Shown: piece after piece, positions 26,212 to 37,561 of the stretch
How the letters are laid out: each line of letters starts with the position of its first letter
Numbering within the stretch: position 1 is the stretch's first letter
Source of the DNA: Paramecium sonneborni
Lineage: Eukaryota; Ciliophora; Oligohymenophorea; Peniculida; Parameciidae
NCBI GenBank assembly: GCA_905182985.1
Contig: CAJJDN010000039.1
Location: 402,370 to 466,369 of the forward strand
Reading direction: 5' to 3'
Length of the DNA: 64,000 bases
Made by a program: the position numbers and the translations under genes
Notes under the pieces: generated by a model
The model's database searches: none
What the model was told of the DNA's origin: nothing
Seen by the model: the letters and a program-made list of their open reading frames with translations, nothing else

Positions 26212-26249
26212 TATGAAAAATATAATAGATTATATTAATTAATAATATT

Positions 26250-26425
26250 TCAACCTTTTAATTCAGGCAAAGAACTAATTGCATTTTTCCAAACTTCGAA
26301 AGGTGTCTAAACTTTTTATTATTATTATTATTATTGTTATTGTTATTATTGTTATTATTATTGTTATTATTGTTATTATTATTGTTATTATTATTATGAT
26401 TATTATGATTATTATTATTATTAGG

Positions 26426-26478
<53 letters not shown>

Positions 26479-27588
26479 ATTTAGTTTGCTTATTGCAACT
26501 GGATTGAAAACTAAGTATTGTAACCTCCTAATCTACTGAATTCAAAATTTGATTTACAAAAACTATTTGAATACTCATAAGACAAATTAAAGAATTTATC
26601 GTATGTTGGTAATTCTTCTTTTTAAATTTGCTTAATTAATGTAAATAAATTACTTTTAATTATATTTTCTTTCTTTCTGCATTCCATAATTATTCATAAT
26701 GATTTGGATATGATTCTGGAATGTTGTGTTTTTTTCTTTTTTTCTATAATTAATCAGCTTTAATTAATTCACTAAATAATAGCATGATTTTATTACTTAT
26801 TCAAAAAATCTGAACTTCTTGTTGTAACAAAGAATTTATGAATAAGTTAACATTTATCTTTTCCGAACCATTAAATTCCTTTAATAAATTGTTATAGTTC
26901 TTTTTAATTCAAATATTCATATTAACTAAGTTTCCAGGTTTTAATCTTATTCATTTATGCATTACTACAAATTGAATTTTTGTATTTATTTTTTATTTGT
27001 TTCAAAGTTTTTTCCCATAAAAATTCTTTTTAAATTGCCTCCAATTTCTTGCTTCCATGTTTTTATAAACCTTGATATAATAAATCTTCATCTACTGGTG
27101 TAAATTTACACCTAACCTTACTAATCTAATATTATTAAGGCAAATAACTAGTTTGAATAAGAGGAGTATATTTCTTAAGTATAACTATTTTATCATCAAA
27201 ATTTTTGTTAATGTTCTCTAATATAGTTTTAAACTGTTTTAATAGCGGTAATTAAAAAGAACTTTATAAAGGAGAAACTTCAATTGTAAGAGGATTGTCA
27301 TTAAATTGTGACAAATCAATACTGTATAATTATGCATGATCATGCTTTTCTAACTGTTCTAACATCTATATACTTTTTTATCTTAAAGCCTCTGACTTAC
27401 AGAACAATGCATTTTAAATCAGCAACTATACTAGGATTTCATATTAAGCGAAAATTTAGATGATTTGATGACTTTGCACAAGGGTCTAGTTTAATAAAGA
27501 AATATACAAACTTTACATCCTGATTAGGTAGGATTGTCTAATACTTTTATTAGCAATATTATAAAGTTTTTAAGTATTCTGGCTACAT
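26250..27588 (-). CDS. Myb/SANT-like protein with polyglutamine tract
   Basis: Four exons (introns 27486-27507, 26772-26796, 26631-26653) give 422 residues. Two helix-turn-helix Myb/SANT-like units are visible: DEDLLYQGLQKHGSKKLEAI with a following helix, and NQKELQQFIKGIQWFGKDKC, both with the spaced Trp/aromatic pattern. The last exon reads QKEELPTYDKFFNLSYEY, then a 54-codon tract of which 51 are Gln, then VQTPFEVWKNAISSLPELKG. This is likely a nuclear DNA- or chromatin-binding protein. The polyQ lies near the C-terminus, as in many activators. It is divergent from the pseudokinase gene (264 bp between starts). Confidence 0.8.
26316..26477 (-). repeat. trinucleotide repeat encoding polyglutamine through TAA codons
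   Basis: 54 consecutive codons read on the minus strand: 45 TAA, 6 CAA and three Ser codons (two TCA, one TCC). On the plus strand it looks like an ATT/GTT microsatellite. All interruptions keep Gln or Ser in this frame, which supports selection for polyglutamine over a random repeat. Confidence 0.85.
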
Positions 27589-27852
27589 CCAATTAATTTA
27601 TATAATTATATAATTTATATAAAATAATTTCTTTGGGGGAATATTAATTTTTTAAATGATTTTATCGCTTATCTATTAAAACATATAGTTCTAACAGCTT
27701 TCAATAAACTTTTTTTTTTCAATTTTCGATGGTAAAAATTTAAGTTTAGTCAAAGAAAGTAAAAAAATAAGTAATCTTAACAATTTATAATTAAAATCTG
27801 ATGAAATATCTGAAAACAATTCCTTTATTATTTTTAAGATATTCAAATTAAG

Positions 27853-28924
27853 ATGGAATTCAATTGCAATATTGAAAGGAAAAATTATAAATTAAATGTG
27901 AATGATAGATCGTTGTAAATTAACAATGACTCAGTTTCATTAACATATGATCTTTCTTTGAAGACTCATATAACTTGGTTATTTCGTGAAAATGAAATTA
28001 ATGGGTTTATATTAGACAACATCATAGTTGAAGGAAATACTTCAAATATGAAGATGCTAAAATCATTTCTAGGAGGAAAAATTACTTTTACAGGGATTTA
28101 AATCTTTTACTCCTATTTTGGTACGATGAACTTTAATAAATAAAAGGCAACCAAAGTATTTTATATTAATTAAAAAGGTTTGTACTTTGATCAACGCACA
28201 AACAAAATAAAAATTCTCCTGTAAATGCTTTAAGAAAAGTATACTAGGAATCTAAAAAATACATAAAGAGATTGAAATAATAAAAAAAGCTTCTATTCAT
28301 GGATTAGCACCTAGAATTTATGAATGTTTTGAATCAACGAATTGTGTATATTTAATTATGGAAAATCTAGAAAGATTCGAAGATTAGGAGTTTATGGAAG
28401 ATGATATTAGGTTATTTCTTTATGTAATTAACTTTTGTAATTTTAGAATTTAATTTAAACCATAATATTACTCCATAAGGAAAATATTGTTCATAAGAAT
28501 ATCAAAAGATCACACATTTTGTTCAATAATGAAAATAAGATAAAATTAGTTGGATTTGGATAAGCTAATAACATTAATATTCAAAATAATGAGTTTAGAC
28601 TGGATATTTTTAAAATAGGCATTATTATGTATAAATTGTAAATATTAATTTTTTAATATAGCTACTAAAAATAGAATTCCCAAAATGATTAACTATCTAT
28701 CATAAAGAGTGAGACAAATTCACTATTATAATCTCTGTTAGATTAGCAAAATGATTCAACATTTTAATTTAGTCAATTGTTGAATCATCCTTACTTTAAA
28801 TTGTTAAAAAATGAAGGAATATCATTATGTATATTTTGTTTTTATATTTATAGAAATATAATGTATGTAACCTAAATTTAAGTCTCACATTTACTAAGAG
28901 GAAGAATTTGAACCGTAATCATGA
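27853..28924 (+). CDS. protein-kinase-fold pseudokinase
   Basis: Five exons (introns 28156-28177, 28424-28446, 28638-28661, 28829-28853; 22-25 nt) give 325 residues. An N-terminal ~95-residue region of unknown type is followed by a kinase fold: FSCKCFKK (beta3 Lys117), HKEIEIIKKASIHGLAPRIY (alphaC and beta4), CVYLIMENL (hinge), and HPYFKLL at the C-lobe end. The catalytic loop reads HKNIKRSHILF, with Asn201 where HRD has Asp, and the metal motif reads VGFG with Gly219 where DFG has Asp. The glycine loop is also not recognisable. It should therefore not transfer phosphate and is more likely a scaffold or allosteric partner. The third intron lacks an in-frame stop and could be retained. Confidence 0.78.
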
Positions 28925-29287
28925 TAACTATATTTAGAAATTATTTAATTATTTCAAAGTTATTTTTCTCTTTCATTCTTTCATTCTTTTATATTTTATT
29001 CTCTATATTTAAAGGATATTTTAAAGTCGTAGACGATATTACAAATATCATATAGACTTAAGACACCTTTAAATTATATGTATAAGAATTCTTAAATATA
29101 TCTTTGTTTGCATCGATTTCTTAATAAATACCTAAAAATCTTAAAAGGTTTATAATTATATATATTCATAGGATTGAAAATGAATATTGTAATACTTTGA
29201 AAAACATACTCTAATAATGATTAATAAATTTTTTAAATTAAAAACAAAAATGAATTATTTTTTTGTAATAATTTGGTTGACATAAAA
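28925..29287. other. AT-rich convergent intergenic region
   Basis: 363 bp between the pseudokinase stop and the ELMO gene stop. No gene or element recognised. Confidence 0.5.
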
Positions 29288-30033
29288 TCATAATGATTGA
29301 TAAAACTCAATTAATTATTTAAGATTGCCAAATAATCTAGTTTGAAATGTTCTTTTAGTTTTTTATTTAACTCTTTCTAAGACAGGGCCATAATCCATGA
29401 TTGTAGTTTCTGGTCTTCTTTTTTTAAGAGCTATCCATTCATTAAAGAGATCTATAAACAATAATTAATGCAATTTTTTCCAAAAATTATCTTCTCTTAC
29501 AAGCGATCTACAAAAATTTTTAAGTGCTACTCTATCTGCAATTTCCTATAAAATTAATATGAATATACTTTTCTATCTCTTTCATCTAATTATTCTTGCA
29601 AATGAAAATATCTTTTAATAAAAAAAGTAATATTGATTGATGATGCTGCAAAATAAAAATCATTTTCTGGTTTACACATTTCTTTAACAATTGTATCTTT
29701 ATGATCACTCACAAAATTTATAATATCATCTAATGATTATATTCCACCTCCTCTAAAATCTGTCGTTGGATCAGACTATTGAAACCCAAATTCAGTCCAT
29801 TTTTAATTTCTAATTTCTTTCAAATCAGTTTCTGTTAATAAATACCATAAACCTTTAATTCTTTTTACACAATTTTCATCTTCATGAGAATATTATGGAT
29901 ATAATTCAATTCTTAAATCCCACCATTCTTTAGTTTCTTGATTTGATAAATTATAAGTTTCATCAAAACATGATGATAAATACTTCTCTTTAAATTCTTT
30001 ATTTTTTGAATGAGTTGTAGGCTCATGAGCCAT
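29288..30033 (-). CDS. ELMO-domain protein (ELMOD/CED-12 family)
   Basis: Two exons around a 23-nt intron (29546-29568) give 240 residues, the size of stand-alone ELMOD proteins. The hallmark W..FGFQQSDPTTDFRGGG followed by IQSLDDIINF matches the conserved ELMO core, including the Arg of FRG that ELMOD proteins use as a GAP arginine finger for ARF/ARL GTPases. No membrane segments. The likely role is GTPase-activating or GEF-accessory function in vesicle traffic or ciliary ARL signalling. The first exon starts MAHEPTTHSKN. Confidence 0.9.
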
Positions 30034-30422
30034 TTAAATTTCAGTCCATGGATGATTCTTTGGTTGATGAATCAGAACTATTATTTGATCTTTTTATTAT
30101 ATTTCTTAATTCATATATTTAAATATTATCTTTTTCTTACATTCTTAAAAAAAATTGAAAACAATAACTGTGAATTTAAATAAATAAGATTCTTAAAAGT
30201 TAATTGAAGTATATACATTATCTAAGAGAAATAATGAATATGAATATTTAACAAAAATAATGAATATATTAACACAAAATATAATAACATTATGAAAGTA
30301 TATAATGTTGGAATGATTTAAAAATAAAATTGATAATAATGTAATTATATTGTAAGTAGAATATAATTTAGAGATTAAATATGTTAATTATATATTTTAG
30401 ATTGTATAATTTGATGATAGAA
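30034..30422. other. AT-rich intergenic region
   Basis: About 390 bp upstream of the ELMO gene and downstream of the M16 gene (both minus strand). It would hold the ELMO promoter; nothing specific recognised. Confidence 0.5.
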
Positions 30423-32002
30423 TCATTTTAATTGATTCAAAACCTAGTCAAATGTAGGTAATCTGTTTGCTAATCCTCCTTCAGCAACTAAAGTAGGTCT
30501 ATTCTTTAATAAATCAACAACAGCTTTATTAATTTAATCAGATGTAACAGCATCAATATAAGATGCATATTCATTCAATTTAATTGCATTGAATACTTTC
30601 AACTAAATAAATAAATTAAATAATTATACGCTTTTAGCTGCTTCTTCTAATCTGTCTGAAGTTCTTTCAAGAGCCAAATATAATTGAGTTTTAAGGATAT
30701 TCTTAGCTCTAGTTAGTTCAGTGTTTGAAATAGGTCCTGTAAGTGTTTTCAATTCATTTACTACACTGCCAAGTAATTCAGATCCTTTGTCTGCTGATCC
30801 AATAATTTTGACTCCAAATAATCCAGCATCAGAAAAAGTAAAGTTCAAGCTTTCAACAACATCAGCATAAGAATTCTTGTTTAAGACTATTTACTATTAA
30901 ATTAATAAATACTATTTCTTTATAATCTAGATTGAGCACTTCCTTATAATCCCAAAAGTGCATTGAGTACTTAAAATACTGCAGCTTATGAATTTGTCCA
31001 ATTTACAGATGGGAATAAGAGTGCAATTGCAATTTCATTATCATCAGTCAAATTTCTAACTTCACCTCCAACATATTATGTCTATGCTCTAACTTTACCA
31101 GTTTAACCTGCAGGGATAAATCCAAGAGAATCTTAAACCAAACTTACAAATTCACTATGATTATAAATTCCAGCACCAGCTACAATAATTTTTGATGGAT
31201 TAATATTTTCCAATTAAAACTTCTAAATTGTATAAGCACTCAAATTTCCAATATTAGTTTTAAATCCTCTCAATGGCATACCCAAACCATTCAAACCAAA
31301 TGCTGTTTTAAAGATGGTTTCATTAAATCCTTCTCCACCTTTAAATTAAATCTTTTATTTATTTACTTTTAATTATATTTTCTAAATTATGTGTACCATA
31401 ATTTTTTTCAATAGCAGAATTTGCAGCCACTACTGATCTTGGCTCCAATGCACAATCAGCTACTACTTTAAAGACATCTACAACATCGTGAGCTAAACAA
31501 TGTGCTTTGAAGTATGCATTCTCTTAATCATAATCCATTTCAAATTCACCTCCAGATTATTGAATAACACCACTAAATATATTAGGTGCTAATTCTTTAC
31601 TAATTGATTGTCTCATTTGTATTTAAAACAGTCTTATAATAAGTATTCTTTATTGATAATAATGATCCTGATGTTTCATTTGTTTCATCTCTTGTACCAA
31701 CATCCAAAAGTATTCCAACATCTACTCTTGAAGGAGATGAAGCACTTTCTGTCAAAACAGTAATACCATTTGACAATTTTGTTACCTCATATCTTCTTTC
31801 CTATTCTCTAATCTCATTTCCTTATTATCCTACTGCAGATTTTGGACAACCTGCAGCAAGTTTGTAAAGATCAGAAGACTTATCGTCTCTGTATAATAAA
31901 TCATGTAATTAAGCTCTTACTGTTGAAAATTTGAATTAAGACTATAATTATTCTCTTTATTTATACCTTTGATGTAATTCTTCCTGAAACTCTGAAAAGC
32001 AT
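30423..32002 (-). CDS. M16-family protein, non-catalytic MPP-alpha / complex III core type
   Basis: Six exons (introns 31942-31966, 31573-31600, 31339-31366, 30887-30912, 30603-30629; 25-28 nt) give 481 residues. It starts MLFRVSGRITSK, a typical mitochondrial presequence. TKLSNGITVLTESASSP, DVGTRDETNETSG, TINYGVIQQSGGEFEMDYD and DAGLFGVKIIGSA follow the two-lobed M16 fold. The zinc motif HXXEH of MPP-beta is absent (LLSIKNTYYKT at that place), so this is a non-peptidase subunit. The alpha-type glycine-rich loop is also reduced (LLGLQGSAQSRLQ). It probably works as processing-peptidase alpha subunit and/or cytochrome bc1 core protein. The last intron lacks an in-frame stop. Start is 88 bp from the divergent CNBD gene. 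Confidence 0.88.
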
Positions 32003-32090
32003 GATATTTTATTTTAAAATAAATTTTGTACAAGTTTATTTCAATAATATTAATCAAATAATAGATATTAAACTAATATTATTTCTTTTT

Positions 32091-34083
32091 ATGTAATAGG
32101 ATAACGAAGCTACAAGTTTAAGTATATCAAGAAGAGCTGCTTATAATTATATTAGACCTATTCTTCATGAAGATTCTTTAGTTTAAACACCTACCACATC
32201 ATTTCGTTCAGGTTTTAAATAGAATACCTAAAAACCTAGCATTTTTAAAACTTAACTCTAATCAAATGAAATATCAATTGATCAATTTCCACTTTTACAA
32301 TCATTTGATGATAATGGAAAATACTAATCATAACTTAATTAAACAATTAGTTTCATTGCTAATATTCTTAACAAAAGTTTTCATTCCATTATTTCCATTT
32401 ATGTAATCTTAATCTCGTTTTTTCAATCAATAGAACAATTAATTTTCTTAAGAATAATAGGTATGATATTTTTATTCTCCAATATTACACTCTGTATTTT
32501 AATGAAATAAAAAGCACTGGATTCTTCTCAAATTACTACATTAATCCTTTATGTCTTTAGTTTTATTTTTGAAGATTAAATTCTAACCATATATCTTTTC
32601 ATTAGTATCTTTCATATTTAAAATCTATTTAACCTTATAAAAGTGTCAATCATAATTATCACCAAATAATGTAATATTATAAAAATTATATATTAGACAG
32701 TTTTACATAGTTTTTATTTCAAGAATTAATTATACTTTTATACACAGTGCATTTAAATGCATGTTTCTTTAAAATTTTTATGAATGAATTTATTGATACT
32801 TACTCAACCTGGTTTATCTATCTTTAATCTATTAACAGTTCATTCCAAATGCTGCTATTTGAATTTCAAATTGATACTGGATCTACCAAGAGTCAACTTA
32901 CTATTACTTTTTTTATTATTTTTAACATTAACTATTACTTGTTAATATTGAAAAGATATGAAAAATATCAAAAATCATTTTTTTTATATGAAGAGTTTTA
33001 ACTCTTTTTAACTAATAGATGCATTCAAATTAGTATTTCACTTTTAGAAATGTTAAACTTTTTATGGTTCTTACTGAATATTAAAATTTAGGATTAATTT
33101 TTACAATAATTAGATAAACTTAAAATATAAGTTTATGTAGATTAATTAAGAAAATGTTAAGTTCTTTAAAAGATATTTTCGGAACAGTTATTAAAAGATT
33201 TGGCAAATGAAGTTAAAGTTATAAAAGTTTATAAAAATGAAATAGTTCTGGATCCTGGATTATATATAATAATTGAAGGCAGAATGAAAATATATATATA
33301 GGCTGAATTTGAAGCAAAAAAAATTTTAAAAGTAATTCAACTTAATTAATTTAGGAAGGAGATTATTTTGGTTTAATAGAGATGATATTGAATAAAAATT
33401 AAAATTTTTTTCTTAAATCTATAAAAAAAGAAAGCATATTAATTTATATTTCAGGAGAGGCTTTTCATTGTAGAATAAAAGATTATTCATATGATTATGA
33501 AATAATGAGATATATTCATGATTAAATGCTATTTACATTGAGTACAAAAAAGATCAAATAAAAATGTTATTTTTGTGAAGACTATCATCTCTCAGCTTAA
33601 TGCAAATTAATAAATTTCAAACCTGAGTTTGATTTAGAGAAATTAAAATAAAATGAATTAAATGATAGATAGTATTTTTAGAGATCTAATGTAAAATAAG
33701 GGTTCTAAATAAAATTGAATTCAGAATCATCAAAAGATTCACATGAATATGAAGAGTCGTTTGAGATAGATAGAGTAAGCTCTGAGATTCCAAATGATAG
33801 ATAGGTATGCAAAAATATTTTAGGATCAATTTCTTAAATGATAATATGTAATTCTAAAATATCACAAGAAGGAACACCATAATTACATTAAACTTAAAGT
33901 TTTAGAATATAGGAGAGTTAAACATAATAAAATCCTATGAATACAACGACATAAGGATGGTAAATTTTTGATTAAGGAAATAAAAATGTTCCAATAGACA
34001 ATCTACATAATTTTTAGTTTTATGATCCACTTTATAATATAGACAATATAATCCGAAAAGTGAATAATATTTTGGAACATTGA
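32091..34083 (+). CDS. second cyclic-nucleotide-binding channel-like protein with degenerate pore
   Basis: Three exons (introns 32671-32696, 26 nt, and 33332-33354, 23 nt) give 647 residues. Hydrophobic segments from ~100 to 330 (SIISIYVILISFFQ, LRIIGMIFLFSNITL, LIILLYTVHLNACFF, ITFFIIFNINYYLLI) resemble S1-S6; HLNACFF fits the S5 pattern of CNG/KCNH channels. The pore loop TWFIYLQSINSSFQMLLFEF lacks GYGD/GFGD. A CNBD follows (QVLQKIFSEQLLKDLANEV, GLYIIIEGRMKIYI, EGDYFGLIEMIL) and then a zinc knuckle C-X2-C-X3-H-X4-C (CYFCEDYHLSAQC). The tail is Ser/Gln-rich. Same architecture as the 20.7-23.3 kb gene, but sequence similarity is low, so it is not a recent duplicate. Confidence 0.8.
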
Positions 34084-34095
34084 ACTATATATTAA

Positions 34096-34749
34096 TCATA
34101 GTTAATCAACATGTTCAGCAATGATATCAATTGGAGCTTCACAAACTCCTCCAAAATAAAGGTTTAGTCTGTATCCATTCTTCCAAGCATAACAAGTTCT
34201 ATGATAAATGATTTGTTTTTCAAGTGTATAGCCATTGTCATCCATCAATTCATAAACAGTTTAATCAGACAAAAAGATTAATCTATATGAATACCAAACT
34301 TCTGTTCTAATCTTAGTATTAAAAATTCTAATTAGTTGGTCTGGATGTTCATATGGAACTACACTATTATCATAAGCATATGCAGCTATTTCTACTAAGT
34401 CTTTTTCTGGACAATTAGGTATTTCATATACTCCTTGTTCATTATATTTAAGACATGATTATGCTCTTCGAAAAACAAATCTATCACTGTCTTTATGATG
34501 AAGGGAACCTAAACATCTAGAATATCCCCATAATTTATTCCAAGAACTCATACATCTCATTTAATTCTCATCATGAGGAACAACATAAGTTGCACCTGTT
34601 AAACCTAATTTAATTCTGATTTGAACAACTTCTAAGTTTTTCTAATGTGCAGGTAATGTAGGAGTTTCATATTGATCACCTTTCTTAACTGTTAATGTAT
34701 ATTATGCTTAATGAGTAGAAGCAATAAAAATATATAACAATAATATCAT
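34096..34749 (-). CDS. secreted cysteine-containing protein of unknown function
   Basis: A single exon of 217 residues. MILLLYIFIASTHQAQ is a clear signal peptide, with cleavage likely near residue 16. The mature part has scattered Cys (MRCMSSW, YSRCLGSL, RTCYAWKNGY, GGVCEAP) suited to disulfides and beta-strand-like stretches, with no known family recognised. The protein is probably secretory or lysosomal/trichocyst-associated; that is inference. Its stop lies 12 bp from the stop of the CNBD gene and its start codon is only 9 bp from the divergent TECR start. Confidence 0.75.
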
Positions 34750-34758
34750 TAAATTTTT

Positions 34759-35765
34759 ATGAGTGATTAATTGACTATTAAAAGGAGAAGAGGGAATAAT
34801 ATAGATTCAACAAATTATATAATCACTCTAAATTTGTAGGATAGCTCTTCTACATTGTTATCGCTTAAATAGGAAATTTCGAAAATCAGTATCATTTTAG
34901 GATTTATCAATTAGCTAAAATCAAACCCTTAAGGTAATGGTTAACAAGTGAAGATTTAAAGACTGTTTATGATGACAATACAAAACCTTTGAATCTGTGT
35001 GGATTTAAGAGTGGATAAGTTTTGGTTGTAAAAGACTTAGGACCTTAGATGCTTTGGATTACAGTTTTCTATGCTGAATATGTTGGTCCAATTCTCATGT
35101 TTGCTTTATTATACTACTTAGGAAAGAAGGATAAATACACTTTTATGCAAAAGTAATACCATAATTATAACTTAATTTAGATCTGCTTTATGGATGGTAG
35201 CTGCACATTACATTAAGAGAATATTAGAAACTAAATTTGTCCATGTTTTTAGTAGAGACTCAATGCCAACAAAAAGAGCATTGATTAATTGTTTCCATTA
35301 TTGGATTCTATGTGGAGCATGCATAGGATCAGAATTATATTTATTTAGAACCTTTAAAGAGGATCCTGCTTGGAAGAAGGTCTTTATAGCCTTATTTGCA
35401 GGATTTGAATTCTTAAATCTTATGTGCCATCTAAGATTGGCTAGCTTTAGAAAATAGCCTGCTATTAAGAAAAATGATGAATCTTATGTAGCATTGAACA
35501 AATAAAGATAAATTCCATATGGATGGGGTTTCGGTAGAATTTCAAGTGCGAATTATTTTTGGGAAACTATGGCATGGGTTAGTTTCACTATCTTCACTGG
35601 CTCATATGCAGGTATATTGATAATTAAAAATTAGCAATTGGATTTACTGCTTTTTCATTTTCTTAAATGATGATTTGGGCAAAATAGAAACATAAAAGAT
35701 ATTTGAAAGAATTTGGAGATAAATATCCAAAGAATAGAAAAGCAATAGTACCATTTATAATATGA
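34759..35765 (+). CDS. TECR: very-long-chain trans-2-enoyl-CoA reductase (TECR/GPSN2)
   Basis: Four exons (introns 34889-34914, 35153-35180, 35612-35634) give 309 residues, the usual TECR size. The N-terminal ubiquitin-like part reads LLSLKQEISKITKIKPLRQW, then VKDLGPQMLWITVFYAEYVGP, several membrane helices, HLRLASFRK, PYGWGFGRISSANYFWETMAW, and the C-terminal steroid-reductase motif KYPKNRKAIVPFII. It catalyses the last, NADPH-dependent step of very-long-chain fatty acid elongation in the ER and contributes to sphingolipid metabolism. The ATG at 34759 is the only start in frame with exon 1 that does not run into the divergent neighbour; it is close to that gene. Confidence 0.93.
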
Positions 35766-35886
35766 GGAACCAAAATTATTTTATGAATAAAATAAAAATA
35801 AATGCATTTTATGACGTTTACTATTTTATAATACGTATATATGTGATGATGAATATCATATTTTTCATCATTAATTTAATTCTTAT

Positions 35887-37515
35887 ATGCATATTTAAAG
35901 GATTGCTAGAGAGATCATAAACAGAAGTAGTTTTTCTACAGCAGCAATAAATGAAGGGACATTCTTAGATTAAGTGATGGCTTATTTCAATAAAGCAGCT
36001 GGACATACAAAAATAAGTCAAGATAAATTAGAGTAATGATTGTTATTAAGAGTTTTTAGCTTTTACAAGAGTACTGATATAGTGATAAAATTTAATCTAC
36101 CATTAGTAAGAGATAATGGAACATATATTTGTGTATTAGATTGAGATTAAATTATTAGGTACCTGCATACAGAGCATAGCATAAGACTTATAGATTACCA
36201 ACAAAAGGAGGAACAAGATTGAGTCCACATATAAATATTGAAGAAGTAGAAGCATTGTCATTTTTGATGACGTTAAAAAACTCTATTTTGGATTTACCAT
36301 ATGGTGGTGCAAAGGGTGGAATTGGTATAAACCCTCGTAAATTTTCAAAAAGAGAAATTGAGACATTGATGAGAAGATATACATTAGAATTAGCAAAGAA
36401 AAATTTCATTGGAGCAGCAATAGATGTTCCAGGACCAGATTTGGGAGTATAGATATTAAATAATTAAAGACAGGTGAATAAGAGATGAGTTGGATGAAGG
36501 ATGCATATACAAAATTCAAAGGACATTAGGATATTAATTCTGTTGGATGTGTGACAGGAAAAGCAATAACTTAAGGTGGAATATCTGGTAGATAAGAGTC
36601 AACAGGAATGGGAGTAAGTTATTTAAATAGATTATAGATATTCTTTGCTACTAGAGAAATTCTTAATGATTTGAAGTATTGTCAATCTGTTGGAATTGAG
36701 CCAAGTTTGAAAGGAAAATCAATAATAATTTAAGGATATGGAAATGTAAAATAAGTTGATTTATAATTAAGGTCGGTTCATTCTGTGCTAAATATATGTA
36801 TGATTATGGTGCTAAAATCATTGGAGTAGCTGAACATGATGGATCTATATACAATTAAGATGGAATCAACCCATATGAATTAGCAGCTCATAAAACTAAG
36901 ACAGGAGGAGTTAAAGGATTTGTAAATGCTTCTAAATATTGGGAAGATGAAGCTGCAATATATTAATAATGTGATATCTTTATACCTGCTGCTTTCGAGA
37001 AAACTGTTAATGCCAATAATGCTGATAAATTTAATTGTAAAATTATTGCTGAAGGTGCTAATGGACCTACTACTATGGCAGCAGAAGATAAATTGTTATC
37101 CAAAGGAGTTATATTCTTACCAGATATTTTACTTAATGCTGGTGGTGTCACTGTTAGTTATCTAGAATGGCTAAAGAATTTGAAACATATTAATCCAGGA
37201 AGAATGACAAGAAGATGGGAGGAATAAGCTAAACATAGAATTCTTGAAGTTATTAAAATGAGTACTGGTCTTAATATCAATGTTAAGGATAGTAAACTAG
37301 CTAAAAAGATGTTAGAAGGTCCATCCGAGGTATAATTTTTATTTAATTCTAAGACTGATTTAGTTCACACTGCTCTAGAGTAATCCATGATAGAGGCTGT
37401 CAAAAATATTATGCTTACATCATAAGAATATAAAGTCAATTTAAGATTGGCAGCTTATATTAGTGCAATTAATAAATTAAATGAACATTTTGAAATGGCA
37501 GGAGTTGAAGCATGA
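35887..37515 (+). CDS. GDH: glutamate dehydrogenase (mitochondrial type)
   Basis: Six exons (introns 36033-36059, 36133-36158, 36447-36469, 36746-36771, 37330-37353; 23-27 nt) give 500 residues, standard for eukaryotic hexameric GDH. It starts MHIQRIAREIINRSSFSTAA, a mitochondrial presequence. Catalytic and dinucleotide motifs are intact: PTKGGTRLSPHI, PYGGAKGGIGINPRKFS, AIDVPGPDLGTGEQ, GKAITQGGISGRQESTG, QGYGNVGSF and AEGANGPTT. It interconverts glutamate with 2-oxoglutarate and ammonia. The acceptor of the third intron was picked so that GPDLG-TGEQEMSW is restored. Longer frames seen in other phases (for example 36926-37165) are shadows. Confidence 0.95.
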
Positions 37516-37561
37516 TTGTTTTATATACAAAAATATATTCATTAAAATTTGTCAGAATAAA

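Noticed and set aside
26279..26539. Plus-strand poly-Ile/Val frame
   Set aside because: Reads the ATT/GTT repeat; the minus strand gives a spliced protein with Gln-only variants and sensible flanks.
36926..37165. Plus-strand frame rich in Leu
   Set aside because: Out-of-phase reading of GDH exon 5.
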